From Sipunculus nudus (lineage: Eukaryota > Annelida > Sipuncula > Golfingiida > Sipunculidae): 64,000 nucleotides of DNA. The stretch spans positions 38,750,714 through 38,814,713 of the forward strand of contig CM049320.1 of assembly GCA_026874595.1 (NCBI GenBank), in the 5' to 3' direction. The position numbers and the translations under genes were made by a program. The notes beneath the pieces are model-generated. The model was not told where the DNA came from. It made no database searches and was given only the letters and a program-made list of their open reading frames with translations. Positions 22,837 through 34,800 of this stretch are shown one piece after another (the stretch's first letter is position 1; each line of letters begins with the position of its first letter).

Positions 22837-22995
22837 TTTGGTACTGATGAATTTTTCACTCAAACAAAAAGTAGAATTTTTGTCCTTCCCCTTCTTGTGG
22901 CTTCTCCCATCTAGGATCAATCCCATGATGCTTTGCGCATGCCCTCTTACACAACGTGTATGTTGGATCCTCAGAGCCCGGATGACGTAACGTTA
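22837..22995 (-). promoter_or_regulatory. minus-strand promoter with ZNF143-, NRF1- and CRE-like motifs
   Basis: Upstream of the ATG: TCCCATGATGCTTTGCG (22921-22937) closely fits the core of the ZNF143/SBS site (TCCCANNATGCNNTGCG); TGCGCATGC (22934-22942) overlaps it and is NRF1-like; TGACGTAA (22983-22990) is an ATF/CREB-type element. No TATA box is seen at a sensible distance. This fits a TATA-less housekeeping promoter with the start site between about 22840 and 22920. Confidence 0.5.
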
Positions 22996-24115
22996 ACTGT
23001 GCCAGGGCTCTGTTATGTGAAATCATTGGTACAATGCACCTGTAACACTATATGTGGTACAGATCGGCACACTAAACCCAAGCTGCTGTGTTATATTTAT
23101 TATATGTCTGGCGATTTTTTGCTAACTCAGTACACAACAACTAGTGTAGGAGTCTAGACCCAAGTCTGCAGTTTAAATACATATCCGCATTGATTTTTAC
23201 GGCCGCTTTTCAATTATATTTCCTTTAATAACTTCTAATTAATCCAAGCACACCACCTTTTCAGTATTACAGGTGTCTGATCACAGCGTGATAATTGAGA
23301 GAGTATGGCTTGTTTACTCTGGTTCAATATAAAATGCGCGCTGTCTCTAATGCAAAAACTAATCAACTGGCACATGTAGTCAATCCTAAGGGCAATAACC
23401 TCTACACAACCAAATAAAAAATGCAATACCTGATAATCTGATGAATGTGAACTAAGGTTTCACAGTGGCACAATCACTGTGTCACTAATGCTTACATATT
23501 TGTGTGTGTTTGTACACAGATGTGGGATTGTATTTGTGTAAGTATGAGATTTTTTTCCCTATTTCACTCAGTATTAATTGGTTAAAAAAAGCACCAGTTA
23601 AATAAATAAAATACATCATATTATATATATATTATATAATATTATGCACCATCTATGAATCTTTTATATTTCTTGGCCTATATATATATATATATATATT
23701 ATTTAAAAGATTACCATCATCATCATATATGACATTTTGTAAAACCTGAGTCTTTAGTGAACTACTTATTATCATCATTATAATTACCATCATTATTACT
23801 GAAAAATTTCAACAACTAAGGTATAATATATCTTCATATACGAACAATCCTTCAACAAGATTGTTAAATAAGTCATCATTTTTATTAGCAAGTGTTTACT
23901 TATTAAACACATACACACATGGATACACAAATACAAGCCACTTAAATTTATCATTGGGTGCAAACACCACAATTAACAGTGGTTGCTGTGACCAAGGTTA
24001 TCAAATAATGACATCAATTAATACCCTGTAATGATGACAGATACAGTCCTTGTCAGACATTCATATTATACCAGCACCAAACCCAGGGACAAGCTGGTAC
24101 AGCCTGATCAGGTCA
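22996..24115. other. noncoding, with TA microsatellites
   Basis: (TA)n at 23621-23640 and 23680-23700. Otherwise nothing supported. Confidence 0.5.
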
Positions 24116-24200
24116 CCCCCCCCCCCCCAAGGGCCTGCGCCAGAAACGGGGATTGAAGTCATGGTCTGATAATAAGGTAAACTGCTGAAAAGGGACGTCA
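24116..24200 (-). mobile_element. tRNA-like SINE head and poly(C) run
   Basis: C13 run at 24116-24128. On the minus strand 'gacttcaatccccg' (about 24146-24159) resembles a B box, preceded by 'agcagtttaccttattatcagacc', which could be a decayed A-box and anticodon region. It is too diverged to be a tRNA gene. Confidence 0.3.
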
Positions 24201-24690
24201 GCAGGTACTGGAGCTTTGACTGTCATACTGCACTGTAAGGGTTACTGACAGATACCTGCAGCTCTGACTGTCACACTCACACTGGAAGTGTTACTGACAG
24301 ATACTGATACTGTTAGAGTATAAAGGTATGTATACCATCAGAGTCGCTGCCTGATAATGGCATTAGAATCTTCAATAGATATTAATACTATTAATGTAAA
24401 ATCCTAATACTGACACTATTTGAGTCATCACAATATACTGACATTAACAGAGTTATTGCCTGATACCAATTAAAATCAAAGTATCTCTAAGGTCATCACT
24501 ATATACTGACATTATCAGAGTTACTGCCTTATACTAAAATCAGAGTCATCACTAAGTACTGACATTATCAGAGTTACTGCCTTAAACTAAAATCAGAGTC
24601 ATCAGTTTGTACTGACATTATCAGAGTAATTGCCTTATACTAATATCAGATTCATCACTATGCACTGACATTATCAGAGTTACAGCAAAA
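24200..24690 (+). repeat. 53-bp tandem repeat
   Basis: 'actgacattatcagagttac' plus 'tgccttatactaaaatcaga' plus 'gtcatcactaagt' recurs at 24505, 24558, 24611 and 24664 (exactly 53 apart). Older, degenerate copies extend left to about 24200. Confidence 0.9.
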
Positions 24691-25173
24691 TAATGAAAAT
24701 TCATACAAACGCATACTGATCAGCAGATATATACTGACAACTTAAAGACTATTCAACCTATAAATAGAGTTAATCTATTTTTTTTCTTCCCTTATTAACA
24801 TTTCACCAATCTATACCCATGCTCAAATAAATGTTATGAAATTAAGGCCACGTGGTCAGCATATAGTTCTCATGAATAATGAAACCAGATTATAAATCCT
24901 TGTAAAGCTGGCCAGTTTTTGATCTTTTATATAGGGATTCAAATATTTCATTTAAGTAGGGGAAGTATTTGTGCTCTATTTGGTGCTTTCTATTTACTCT
25001 ATTCATTAAGAACATGTGCACACATACACATACAACCACAAAAAGGCATGTATTTCAACACACTCATACACACCTGCATTTGCCTTAGCTCTCATATCAC
25101 AGTGCTGCAGCGACTGTTGACAGTGCAGCAATCTAACAGCAGACAGATCTCAACTTTTCCAGCCCAATTATAC
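24691..25173. other. noncoding stretch
   Basis: Nothing supported; presumed intron of the exon that follows. Confidence 0.4.
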
Positions 25174-25367
25174 CTTCAGACACCATATCATGTCTGGCAG
25201 GCCAAGGCTGGCAGCATGGTCTGACGGAGAACCATTGTCTGACGGGGAGAGAGTGATCTCAAAGATACCCCTACTTGCTGTTTTAGCTGCTGGACTAATA
25301 ACATATGATCCAGTCTTACCTCTGTGGCTGCACTGTATATACCTTGGATTGTTGTTCATATCTGGAA
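25174..25367 (-). CDS. candidate coding exon, about 64 codons
   Basis: The minus strand has an open frame from P-D-M-N-N-N-P-R-Y-I-Q-C to ...L-P-D-M-I-W-C-L-K, ending CTGAAG|GTATAA at 25174/25173. A possible acceptor is GCGCTTTAG ending at 25368; the frame has a stop just beyond. About 39% of its codons are RNY (chance 25%), whereas the long plus-strand frame over the same bases (25190-25519) has only about 17%, so I favour the minus strand. GC is well above the window average. There is a strong internal donor, AGAG|GTAAGA (25320/25319), so an alternative is a 48-nt exon (25320-25367). The acceptor is weak. The family is not recognised. It lies upstream of the 22.8-kb promoter on the same strand, so it would be a different gene or an alternative 5' exon. 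Confidence 0.35.
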
Positions 25368-25837
25368 CTAAAGCGCCAGGTATGATTTCCATTCAGTCAT
25401 GTGGTGTATATAAAAGATACAATGATCCTGCGTGCAGAATTCTTATATCTATATACGATAAGAATATTTTTTTTCCTGAGATAAAAATATGGGTGATATA
25501 TCAGTCTAATCTTATCTGATCTTTTTATCTCCATTACAACAGGAAGAGGTTATTTTCCCTATCAAAGCTATTTTTTTGGTCTTGTAGAAGGATAACCCCC
25601 ATCATCCATGGATTATCTACAATAAATTCTCAAAGGAACCTTGACAGCACAGGAAATGCTGTCCATCTTCACTGTAATTTATTTTAGGTCCTCAAGTTAA
25701 AATTACAACACTAACAATCATATTTATTGCAAGTCATTTATCAAATGCAGCAAATTTGATTTAAAAATCAAAACAATGCACTCTCTACAGCAAAGTTTAT
25801 TAAAATGGTCAAATACACAAAACTACACCACTGGAAC
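25368..25837. other. noncoding stretch
   Basis: An acceptor-like 'tttttatctccattacaacag' on the plus strand at about 25523-25543 has no bounded exon after it. Otherwise featureless. Confidence 0.4.
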
Positions 25838-26548
25838 TGCCAGGCTGGAGTGTGACTGCTCATTCACCTCACACACTGCCATGCTAGAATGAGACTACTC
25901 AGTCACCTCAGACACTGCCATGCCAGAGTGAATACTCAGTCACCTCAGACACTGCCAAGCTAGAGTGGGACTACTCAGTCACCATAGGCACTGCCATGCC
26001 AGAGTGTGACTCTACAGTCACCTCAGACGCTGCCATGCTAGTGTTTGACTACTCAGTCATCTCAGACACTGCCATGCTAGAGTGGGACTACTCAGTCACC
26101 TCAGACACTGCCATGCTAGAGTGGGACTACTCAGTCACCTCAGACATTGCCATGCCAGAGTGGGACTACTCAGTCACCATAGGCACTGCCATGCCAGAGT
26201 GGGACTCTACAGTCACCTCAGATGCTGCCATGCTAGTGTGGGACTACTCAGTCACCTCAGACACTGCCATGCCAGAGTGACAACTCAGTCATCTCAGACA
26301 CTGCCATGCTAGAGTGAGACTACTCAGTCACCTCATTCACTGCCATGCTAGAGTGTGACTACTCAGTCACTTCAGACACTGCCATGCTAGAGTGTGACTA
26401 CTCAGTCACCTTAGACACTGCCATGCTAGAGTGTGACTACTCAGTCACCTCAAACACTGCCATGCTAGAGTTTGACAACTTAGTCACCTCAAAAACTGCC
26501 ATACTAGGGTGTGAATACTCAGTCACCTCAGACACTGCCATGCTAATA
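25838..26548 (+). repeat. 39-bp minisatellite, about 18 copies, open in frame
   Basis: Unit 'gccatgctagagtgtgacta' plus 'ctcagtcacctcagacact' (39 bp = 13 codons). Because 39 is a multiple of three, frames stay open and give ORFs of 94, 76 and 68 codons with a 13-residue repeat (…D-Y-S-V-T-S-D-T-A-M-L-E-W…). No promoter, signal peptide or splice support, and the outer units break the frame, so I do not call a gene. Each unit holds the hairpin GTGACT-ACTC-AGTCAC. Confidence 0.92.
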
Positions 26549-26752
26549 TGACTCTTTAATCTCCACCCAAATCATAAAAAAGAACAATACCCGCTACTGG
26601 TGATAATGAAAACAAGGTGTAAAAACATCAATAACCACTAATGCCTTCAGAACTGGCAGTCAAATATAAGACCATGAAAGTGATGGTCTTCATGGCCAGG
26701 TGGTCACAGTACATTAGTGGTCATTAACTAGAGCTTTACTAAACCTATAATA
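26549..26752. other. noncoding stretch
   Basis: Nothing supported. Confidence 0.4.
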
Positions 26753-26930
26753 CAGTGATACCTGTGTAATAAGACCACCTGTGGAACTGGACAAAAGTGG
26801 TCTTGATTCACAGGAGGTCTTATTAGACAGGTCTGATTTAATCAGTATGAATGCTTTCGATTCACTTAAGGGTGGTCTTAATAGACAGGTGGTCTTATTA
26901 AATAGGTGGTCTTTCAGACAGGTTCCACTG
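26753..26930. mobile_element. Tigger/pogo-like MITE, 178 bp, TA-flanked
   Basis: Starts CAGTGATACCTGTGTAATAA and ends CAGACAGGTTCCACTG, with TA at 26751-26752 and 26931-26932. Internal blocks 'aagaccacct', 'aaaagtggtctt' and 'ggtggtctta' are mutually complementary. Same subfamily as 31677-31830 and 45231-45397. Confidence 0.82.
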
Positions 26931-27076
26931 TATACAAACCACCACTGATATTCCTCTATTTGGTTACAAGTTCTTGCATGTATCAAGCAAACACACATTA
27001 TCACACAAGTTAACAGCATGCTACACATACTGTCTTAAATACTGCAATTCTCTGTCAAATTCTATCAAATTGTTTT

Positions 27077-27298
27077 ATGAAAGAGGTTCCTAAGTACAGA
27101 GTCCTTTTCCAGTACTACCTCAGTTCAGCTTTGATTGACCGAATGCGCTCTCTTTTTCGGGTTACAAGCAGGCTAACGACGAAGGGCTGTCGTTACTTTG
27201 ATAGAAACTGGTGTAACAGACCAGACATTAGCGGTAACCTATCCACAGACTCAAAAGGAGGCAGTAAAAGGCAACCGGCAGGTGACGAGAGCCAATAG
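27077..27298 (+). CDS. 74-codon ORF with coding-like bias
   Basis: Open frame starting M-K-E-V-P-K-Y-R-V-L and ending G-D-E-S-Q before TAG. About 31% of codons are RNY overall and about 38% in the last 45 codons; about 69% of those last codons start with a purine. GC is higher than in the flanks. No clear acceptor is seen at its start, so it could be a terminal exon whose true start lies inside, or chance. A second frame (27198-27410) overlaps and is weaker. CCAAT occurs at 27293-27297. No domain is recognised. Confidence 0.22.
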   Translation: MKEVPKYRVLFQYYLSSALIDRMRSLFRVTSRLTTKGCRYFDRNWCNRPDISGNLSTDSKGGSKRQPAGDESQ

Positions 27299-28011
27299 GA
27301 AACCTATATGGCTCAACAAACATGTTCAGCCCTCAGATCCAAAATGTATACCCGAAACTCCAGGAAATCCTTCATGGCACAACAAATCCCCCCGGAACAG
27401 CTGGTATTAACGGCATAAAGCTCAACGACCAGCAGCACCCTGGAGAGACCGTTTCTGCGGACCCAATTCAGACCCATCCACGACCAAAAAAATAGCAGCG
27501 TTCCTGATAGACTTATCATGTCAGAGAACACAGTGTTAGACTTTGAAAGAAAATGCAAACACTCAAGGTCAAAGAAATCTATAAAACAGAAATCAGGTAT
27601 TACAAATGTTCTGTTTGTCAGCTGCCTGCTTATATTTATTTACCTTATGACAATTAATTTTTTTTATACAAATTGTGACCTGCAAGATTAAATTGGTATA
27701 ATTGAAATTTTAAAATATTATTTACACACCTATTAATTTTAATACATTTTTATTGGTATCATGTTACAGAAAAAACTTTAAAAATTCCTGTTAATACTCT
27801 ATACATTAATTCCAAGGCAGGAAGAGTCAAGATTTTTCTGTTATAATTAATTAAATCCTCACACAATAGGTGTATTAAGGAGGTGAAGCTTGAAGTTGGA
27901 TTATTGATTATTTTAATATGCATGTTGCTGGCAAAAAATCAGGAATCTGTAGTTAATATACACTGGAGGGAATCTCTAACATTTTATCAAGATTTCAAGT
28001 TTTTGATTTTT
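27299..28011. other. noncoding stretch
   Basis: GC-richer up to about 27560, with open frames on both strands but no splice support; AT-rich and featureless beyond. Confidence 0.4.
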
Positions 28012-28093
28012 AGGAGCGAGTGGGATTGAACGTATAATCTTCATTTAGCTCCAAAGTCCAAAACCTTAACCACAAGGTTACATCAAACTCTAT
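28012..28093 (-). mobile_element. tRNA-Ser/Leu-like pseudogene or SINE head
   Basis: On the minus strand 'tgtaaccttgtggttaagg' resembles the D-arm/A-box of class II tRNAs (GAGTGGTTAAGG in Ser/Leu tRNAs), followed by 'ttttggacttt' in the anticodon-arm position and a B box, CGTTCAATCCC (about 28022-28032). The acceptor and anticodon stems do not pair well and there are mutations in the A box, so it is not a functional tRNA. Confidence 0.5.
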
Positions 28094-28635
28094 ACTCCTG
28101 TCACAAATACCACTTATTATTACCGTGATTGGCTATGCACAGGGTTAAATTATTGTGATTTTCATAATGTTTTTCAAAAGGGTTTCATTTTTGTGATCTC
28201 AACATACAGTAGAGTACAAATACTATATGTATGATTATATGAATTATTTCATGTGCTTACACAATCTAACAATTTGAAAAGAACAAAAGAAAACATCAAA
28301 CTAATAAATCCATTAAAGGCAAATAATATATAAAAGATCTTATAGTATTTATCATTTTAATCTTTGATTTTGAGGGTAACAGAAGGATCATTTATTCTAT
28401 CTATTTTTTGCCTTTGATCATACAGATATGGACAACATTCCTAAGATACATATCAGGCTATTCAATATTAATGATTGATTATACACCTGTGTAAACAGGG
28501 AGCTTTACTTAGGAAAATAATCTCCTATCGTGAATATCGAGAATTTGAAATCCCTGTGAACAAAAAGGCAATCCAAAGTATGTCATGTTTAACTCTTTAG
28601 CAAATGTTTAGCATGACTGCTAGCGAATTTTTAAA
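28094..28635. other. noncoding stretch
   Basis: Nothing supported. Confidence 0.4.
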
Positions 28636-28760
28636 CAGTTGGTTGGTCTAGTGGATATCTGTGCCCTCAATATGGTTTCAAACCCCTGTACAGATGGCCA
28701 TCGACATTTTGCCTTGGAAAAGGCATGTGGACTCTAAATGTCTTAGTGAGTTTTTTTGTT
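28636..28760 (+). mobile_element. tRNA-derived SINE
   Basis: A box TGGTCTAGTGG (28644-28654) and B box GGTTTCAAACC (28674-28684) at normal spacing, followed by a non-tRNA body 'gatggccatcgacattttgc' plus 'cttggaaaaggca'. Transcription would be by polymerase III. It ends in T-rich sequence near 28750. Confidence 0.65.
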
Positions 28761-29550
28761 GTGTTTATCTTGACACCTTTATTTAATTATTTACTTCTCA
28801 TTATATTTTTTCTATCTGCAATACTTACATCAACCACAGAACAATATACTAAATTTACCAATTACATCCTAAGCTGATATGTGTGGAGAATGTCTAGCCA
28901 TTTTAGTATAAAGAGGACATTAAGTAGTCATTAACATATGTAATAACAGACCTGTATCCATCATCGCCCCCAAATAAAGAAATATTGTCATGTGATTCAT
29001 TTCTTAATGCCATATACGACGCATAAAGACTGTTGTATAGAACCTGACTTTCTCAGCTTGTATCTCCCAGGTACAGTTTCGCGGCAAGTCTTGAAAAGAT
29101 ACGGTCAATACGTTATTTATGAAAACATCAGCATGCATCACTTATCAAGGCATTGCAGACACGTCATTAAGCATGCAATCATTTATTGATAGCCGCATGG
29201 TTTAATGAACATCGCCCGAAACGAGACTAAATATTGGTAAATAATGTCTCAAGAATGGCTTGTTCTGTTAGGTGTATACAAATCATGGTACAAACCTTGG
29301 TTCTCGCATATGTATAGTGATCTGTCTTTTATTTTTTAAAGTTCATTTATAATTACATGCAAGGTATTTTATTTGGGGGTTATAATTTTCCACAAATTTA
29401 GAATCTGACAAACTCAGTAAGAACAAGTGTATTTAAAGGACTGATTTCCTAAACACCCAATGAACTGATCATGTTCAAAGAGTATTATTAACTAAAGGTC
29501 CTCAAATCAAATACTTTCAGAGGTGTAATGATATATTTTCCATAATTATT
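28761..29550. other. noncoding stretch
   Basis: Nothing supported. Confidence 0.4.
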
Positions 29551-30323
29551 GGATTTGGGTGTGGTCCAAAACAGCATTATTCTCCTCTTAAACTTTGAAG
29601 AATTTTTGACATAAAACTTTCTACAGACAGATTTTACTGAGTATATATTCAAAATCACTACATCAGCAGTCTCAAGTGAAATTAAGTTTTTTTTGGACCA
29701 TGCCCAAATCCTCAAACTAGAATGGCTTTGTTTTTGCAGTGCAAAAACAGATATATGTCTTTCCTCCCAATGGGCCATCCCAAAACATTAGGGGTGTAAT
29801 ATGCACTATCTCAACACAATGATTCTAGATTTCAACATATTTGACTTTGAATATCAATTTCACTGCTTTTCAAACTCCAATGACATTTTGACAGAAAGAA
29901 CAGAGGTGTCAAATTGAAGAAAAAATCTTCAGTGCTTTCAGAGTTTTGGAGGTCATAATAATCCTAGATTATCATAAGTTTTCATTAGCATAAGTTTGGC
30001 CTTGAAGCTCAAGGTCAAGGTCACTGGCTTTTGAACTCCTTCAGGATTTTGGTAGGAACAATGAGTGTTTAAAATTTTGGAGGAAAATATGCAGCCCTTC
30101 AAAAGTTATCGAGTTCACAAGACAATAGCTATAATTTAGCAAATTTGACCTTGAAGATTTTTTATGAAGGTCACCAGGTTTTGAACTCCAAAGAGAACTT
30201 GGTGGGATCAATTGGTGTACCAAATTTGAGGATAAAATGATAAATACCTCAAAAGTTCCACAAGAATTTCGCATTTCAAGCATAATAATGCTTTTTTGGA
30301 CCACACCCAAATCCTCATATTAT
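29551..30323. mobile_element. inverted-repeat element with GGATTTGGGTGTGGTCC ends
   Basis: GGATTTGGGTGTGGTCCAAA at 29551-29570 faces TTTTGGACCATGCCCAAATC near 29691 and a better match, GGACCACACCCAAATCCTC, at 30298-30316. The interior (29880-30290) has two diverged direct repeats with 'aaggtcaaggtcac' and 'ttttgaactcc'. It could be one 770-bp element with an internal partial end, or a 160-bp copy next to a larger one. A lone end of the same family is at 39040-39065. Minus-strand ORFs of 96 and 89 codons here follow the repeat and are not credible genes. Confidence 0.6.
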
Positions 30324-31676
30324 AGTAGGATCTACCAGTTTTTGGGTGTCTTCATAAACCTTTCTAATTACATTTTTTAAGAATAGGATATTTGTCTGTA
30401 GAGGGCACCAACTGTTGCTGAGGCTGGTAAATAAACTTGATTTTACAACATATCATGTGATCAAATTTATAACAAGGTATACATTTTTGGGACTTTTTTT
30501 CAACTGATGTTGCACATGAGGGCATCTCTGGTGGTTCAAAAAGTTTACTTTTTTTACAGGACAGTCAAACAGCCTGTTGGTACTGGATATGGCTACATGG
30601 TTACTATTATGTGTCATTTTCAAGCTTTCTAGATTTCAGATACTTATATGCATGGTCTAGCAAGAAATAATTCTTAATATATGCCTTAGACATTAGAGTT
30701 AACCTTTAAGGTTATATCAAGAACGATCGTTTTGATTTTGAGACAAGCTAATTTTGCTTTTGAGGAAATTCTGAGGGGGGGCATGGTAAGAGTATGTTCT
30801 GCCATAACTGCAGGCTAGTTATGAAATTTCAATGAGATTATAAGAAAAAAATCATGTGGATTATAACAGCAAAACAGCATCTTTGACTTTATAAAACTGA
30901 CCACTGATAAAGGTTTTGTGTCATTTGCTGATTTTTTTTTTATCAAGAGCATTTATTTTCCTCATTTCTCAGGCAGTAAAAATTCAACTTATGACTCAAC
31001 AATGAATAACACGCATATCTGAGGAGAAAGACTACACATTTGTAAACACTGGATCGCTTACACAGGAGAGCCCTCTGGTGTCGACTCATTCATATTTAGC
31101 ACCCCTCGAGGGAACTAGTAATGAAAGAGAATTCCTTGCCCTTGATATTATCCAAAAATCAAACATTTACCGAACTTCTGAGTAAACAGAGTATTGGCCA
31201 ATCAGAGTCAGGCTATGATTCACTGCTTTTCTTGTATGGGTGATGTTGATTTTTCTATTAATAGAATCCATCCAGCTGATACGAGAAAAAGCTTCCCCAA
31301 TTTTTGAAGGTCTAGGACTTGGTATAAGAGTGAAATCAAAGCAGCAGTTATTGAATTTAAGTAAAATCTGATTGGTCAACTCTCCACTAGAAAAACAACC
31401 ATGTGACAGATTTAAGTCTTAATATTTCACAAAATGCCTGTAACTCTATACCTGTAACTCTTAGTGTAAAGCTGTTTTTGAATCAAAACTTTTTCAATTA
31501 TTATCAAAACTTAATATTTTAGGGACAGAAATTTTATGGATAAAGCAAATTTATTATAATTCCAAGACATCAACTTTCATAACAATATATCCAAAAAAAC
31601 AGCATACTTGAGTTGTATCACAATAGATCTATAGGAAATATTATCTCACTGGCCCCAAACACATTTTGCTGATATT
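30324..31676. other. noncoding stretch
   Basis: Nothing supported. Confidence 0.4.
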
Positions 31677-31830
31677 AAGTGACACCTGTGTAAAAAGACC
31701 AGCCATGGTACTGGTCAAAAGTGGTGGTCTTAATTCAAAGGTGATCTTATTGGACAGGTCAGTTTTAACCAATGTGAATGCATTAAGTTCACTCAAGGGT
31801 GGTCTTTCATACAGGACCTGTGGAATGTAA
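31677..31830. mobile_element. decayed Tigger/pogo-like MITE
   Basis: AAGTGACACCTGTGTAAAAA ... GGTGGTCTTTCATACAGGACCTGTGGAATG aligns along its length with the 26753-26930 copy, but the terminal CAGTG and GGTTCCACTG are mutated. Confidence 0.7.
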
Positions 31831-34800
31831 ATTACTCAGCTGTTCAAGGAATATGCCTTTTACACCTGCAGAAAATACAAAACATAAGACTGTTTATACC
31901 AGCTTTACTTCTATAAATACTTTTCATCAGAACATTTAAGGATAAAAATAGAAGTTTGTATGGACCAGTAGCCTATTTGAGATAATTTATAGTGATAAAA
32001 AGTTACACTGATACAGACTATTCAATATTTTCTATTTCAATATTTAGAGAACATATTTTTCTAGCATGGCACAATAAATTCCATTGATTCTGACTTTTTT
32101 TCAGGTGATCAACTGCAACAAATTTAAGAAATCAACAAACTTCTGTTAGAAATGTATTGATTTTAGATGACTACTATGTTCAGTGCCATGCCTATAATGA
32201 TCAAGTCAAATGTATTAAATGAGATGCCTGATGTTTAATTATTGTTTAATTAAATCCTTTTATTATAACATTTCATTAAATGTACTTTGAAATCCAATCA
32301 ATAAAGAAAACATAATATCTATCAAACTATAAGAGATAATAAAGAAAACCTAACAAAAACTATAATATATGATAAAAATCTAAAACCACTAAAATCTACA
32401 AAATTCAAAATTTAAATATTTACCAGAAATATGATTCATAAAGTTTAAATATCAAAGTTTCCTGATGATTTGATTAGATGTTGAAACCATGGTTTTATAT
32501 TCCCATAAACTTGGTTTTGAAGAAATATCATAAGAATTTTTTAACAAAATAGACTGAAACAGCATATATATATATATATAATTAATAATTTAATTTATAT
32601 TTTATATTTATTTCACAAATATAAATCTCATGATTAAAAATATATTGAGAAATATACACATATAATGACAATTTTCATGACCAAATATAATCCTATATTT
32701 ATTTTAATTCCTATTAAGCATATACATATCAAATTTCCCTGTTAACTGAAACATAATATTCTAAAAGCAAATATTTTTTGGTCATTCCAAACTATCTATC
32801 CCATCCTGACCATTAATTGATTTTTTAACAAAAATGCATAGGACCATGACCTTGATTCCAGAACATCCCTCTCACCTAGTCATTTATACCGAAGATTGCA
32901 AAAAGATACAGGGAGAATGATATACTTCAGTCATATAAAAAACAATTATCAGACACTTGGTATATGAACCTGTACCATTGGTTACAATAGGCAAAAAAGA
33001 CTTTCTGTATCACTTATTTATGGTCATATATGTGAGTCAGAAAAATGCATCATTCAAATCTGAAACAGTTGTCAGACAGTTAGTAAATGTGACTTTTCTT
33101 ATTAGTATATATAACCATAAATAAGTTGTATAAAATTTTTTTGTCTACTTTAACCAACAGCATATGCAATGTGAAATGTGCCTCATTTGTGACAAAACTG
33201 CAAAAAGAAATTATATTTATTAGATATCTTGATACAATAACTAATAAACATATATTAATAACAAATATAATTTATACATATATTACTAACATATATATAT
33301 ATATATATATATGCATGTATTATTATTTTTATTGTTTGCTTCTAATGCTTATTTGGCACACTGAAGCATATCAAACTAAATAATTTTGAAAATGCTGCAG
33401 ACTTAATTCCAAAATCTCAATTATTTGGTATATTTTTCCTTAATCAAATATCTTATTTGTAGGTTCAGTGACCAAGTTAAACTCACGAAATGCCAGATAC
33501 AGAAATACTCTCAGACAAGAACAATAGTAGAACCAATAGCTTTAGGAGTCTAAGACATCAAAGGAAAGGTTACAAATAGAGCAGTTTGAGAACCAGCGTA
33601 ATTTTCATGGCCCGACCATGTGTGTTCTGGGGACCTCTTTCATAGCACAGGCCCACCCGCTGCCTCACAAGCACAAACAGTGACAAAAACCACTTTATTT
33701 AACTGTAACAAGAGGGCTACTTAAAAACTTGATCTTCCCCAATCTTTCAATACATCATTGAACCTTAACCTAGTTTTATATATCAACAACGGCTTCTTTT
33801 GCAAAGAAGACAAGAGACATTCATATGATGGTAATATGTATGGACATGTGGATATGCGACTCTTTCAGGAGTTTGAGCGCTGTCTGGGTTAATTTCGACG
33901 AGCTTGTTTGACTGAGGTAGGGTGACCATACCTTAATCGTTTGGTGGACAATAGTGGTTGTAAAGTCCCTTTGTACCAAACCCAGACTATTGTATTTTTT
34001 ACCCAGACAAATACAATACAGGGGATAATTTCTTCACAAAAGTCCCCACAACCATTGGTAATATAAGGGTTTTTTTTCTTCCTTATTCATGATAATTCAA
34101 ATATATATTTCCTCCACTATTTCCAATCAGATTTCAGAAGGACAACAAAAGATTTAATCACAATTAATTCATGTGTGCATCTGTTATCTGTTGAATCTTA
34201 CTACAGTTGAAGGCCTGGCGTAAGTAGCAATGATAACAATTTTTGTTCTGCAAACTTGTTTTACATATGTGTCTGTACAGAAAATATGTACATTTCTGAT
34301 CTCTTTAAATTTTCCCTTAACTTCTGCCTAAAAATACTGTTCTTTTCAAAAACTTTCTAAAAGAATGTTTTATCATGCAGTAGGGTGAACCTTGCCACAA
34401 TATTGAGTGAATAATTATAATAAACACAAACTAACATGCACATACACAAATTATGCCTCTGTTCCTGAATGTATCATCAGTAAACTTATAACTTAAAAAT
34501 TAAATATTTCAATTTTAAAATATTCCATATATTTTGCCAGAAACTGTGAAAGCACATCTGCAAGGTTTTACCCCTTGATTCATGTCATGTATACAGGAAT
34601 ACATGTATTCTGAAACAGCATATAAATGCAGAAACCCCTTGCTGCTGATACTGAATAAACGTTTATCGATCGCCCTCAACCCCCGCCCTAAAAGCTGCCG
34701 GGGATTTTCAAAGCCCTGTTCTATACTGTCAGAATGTTGAAACATGAAATTCCTTTAGCCTCTTGGCATATGTAATAGTCAGAGACTATTTAGTACATAT

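Noticed and set aside
32105-32310. Plus terminal exon after GACTTTTTTTCAG with AATAAA near 32300
   Set aside because: Only 14 codons before a stop; AATAAA is common in such AT-rich DNA.
33900-33935. let-7-like string 'tgaggtaggg'
   Set aside because: Only ten bases match and no precursor hairpin is evident.
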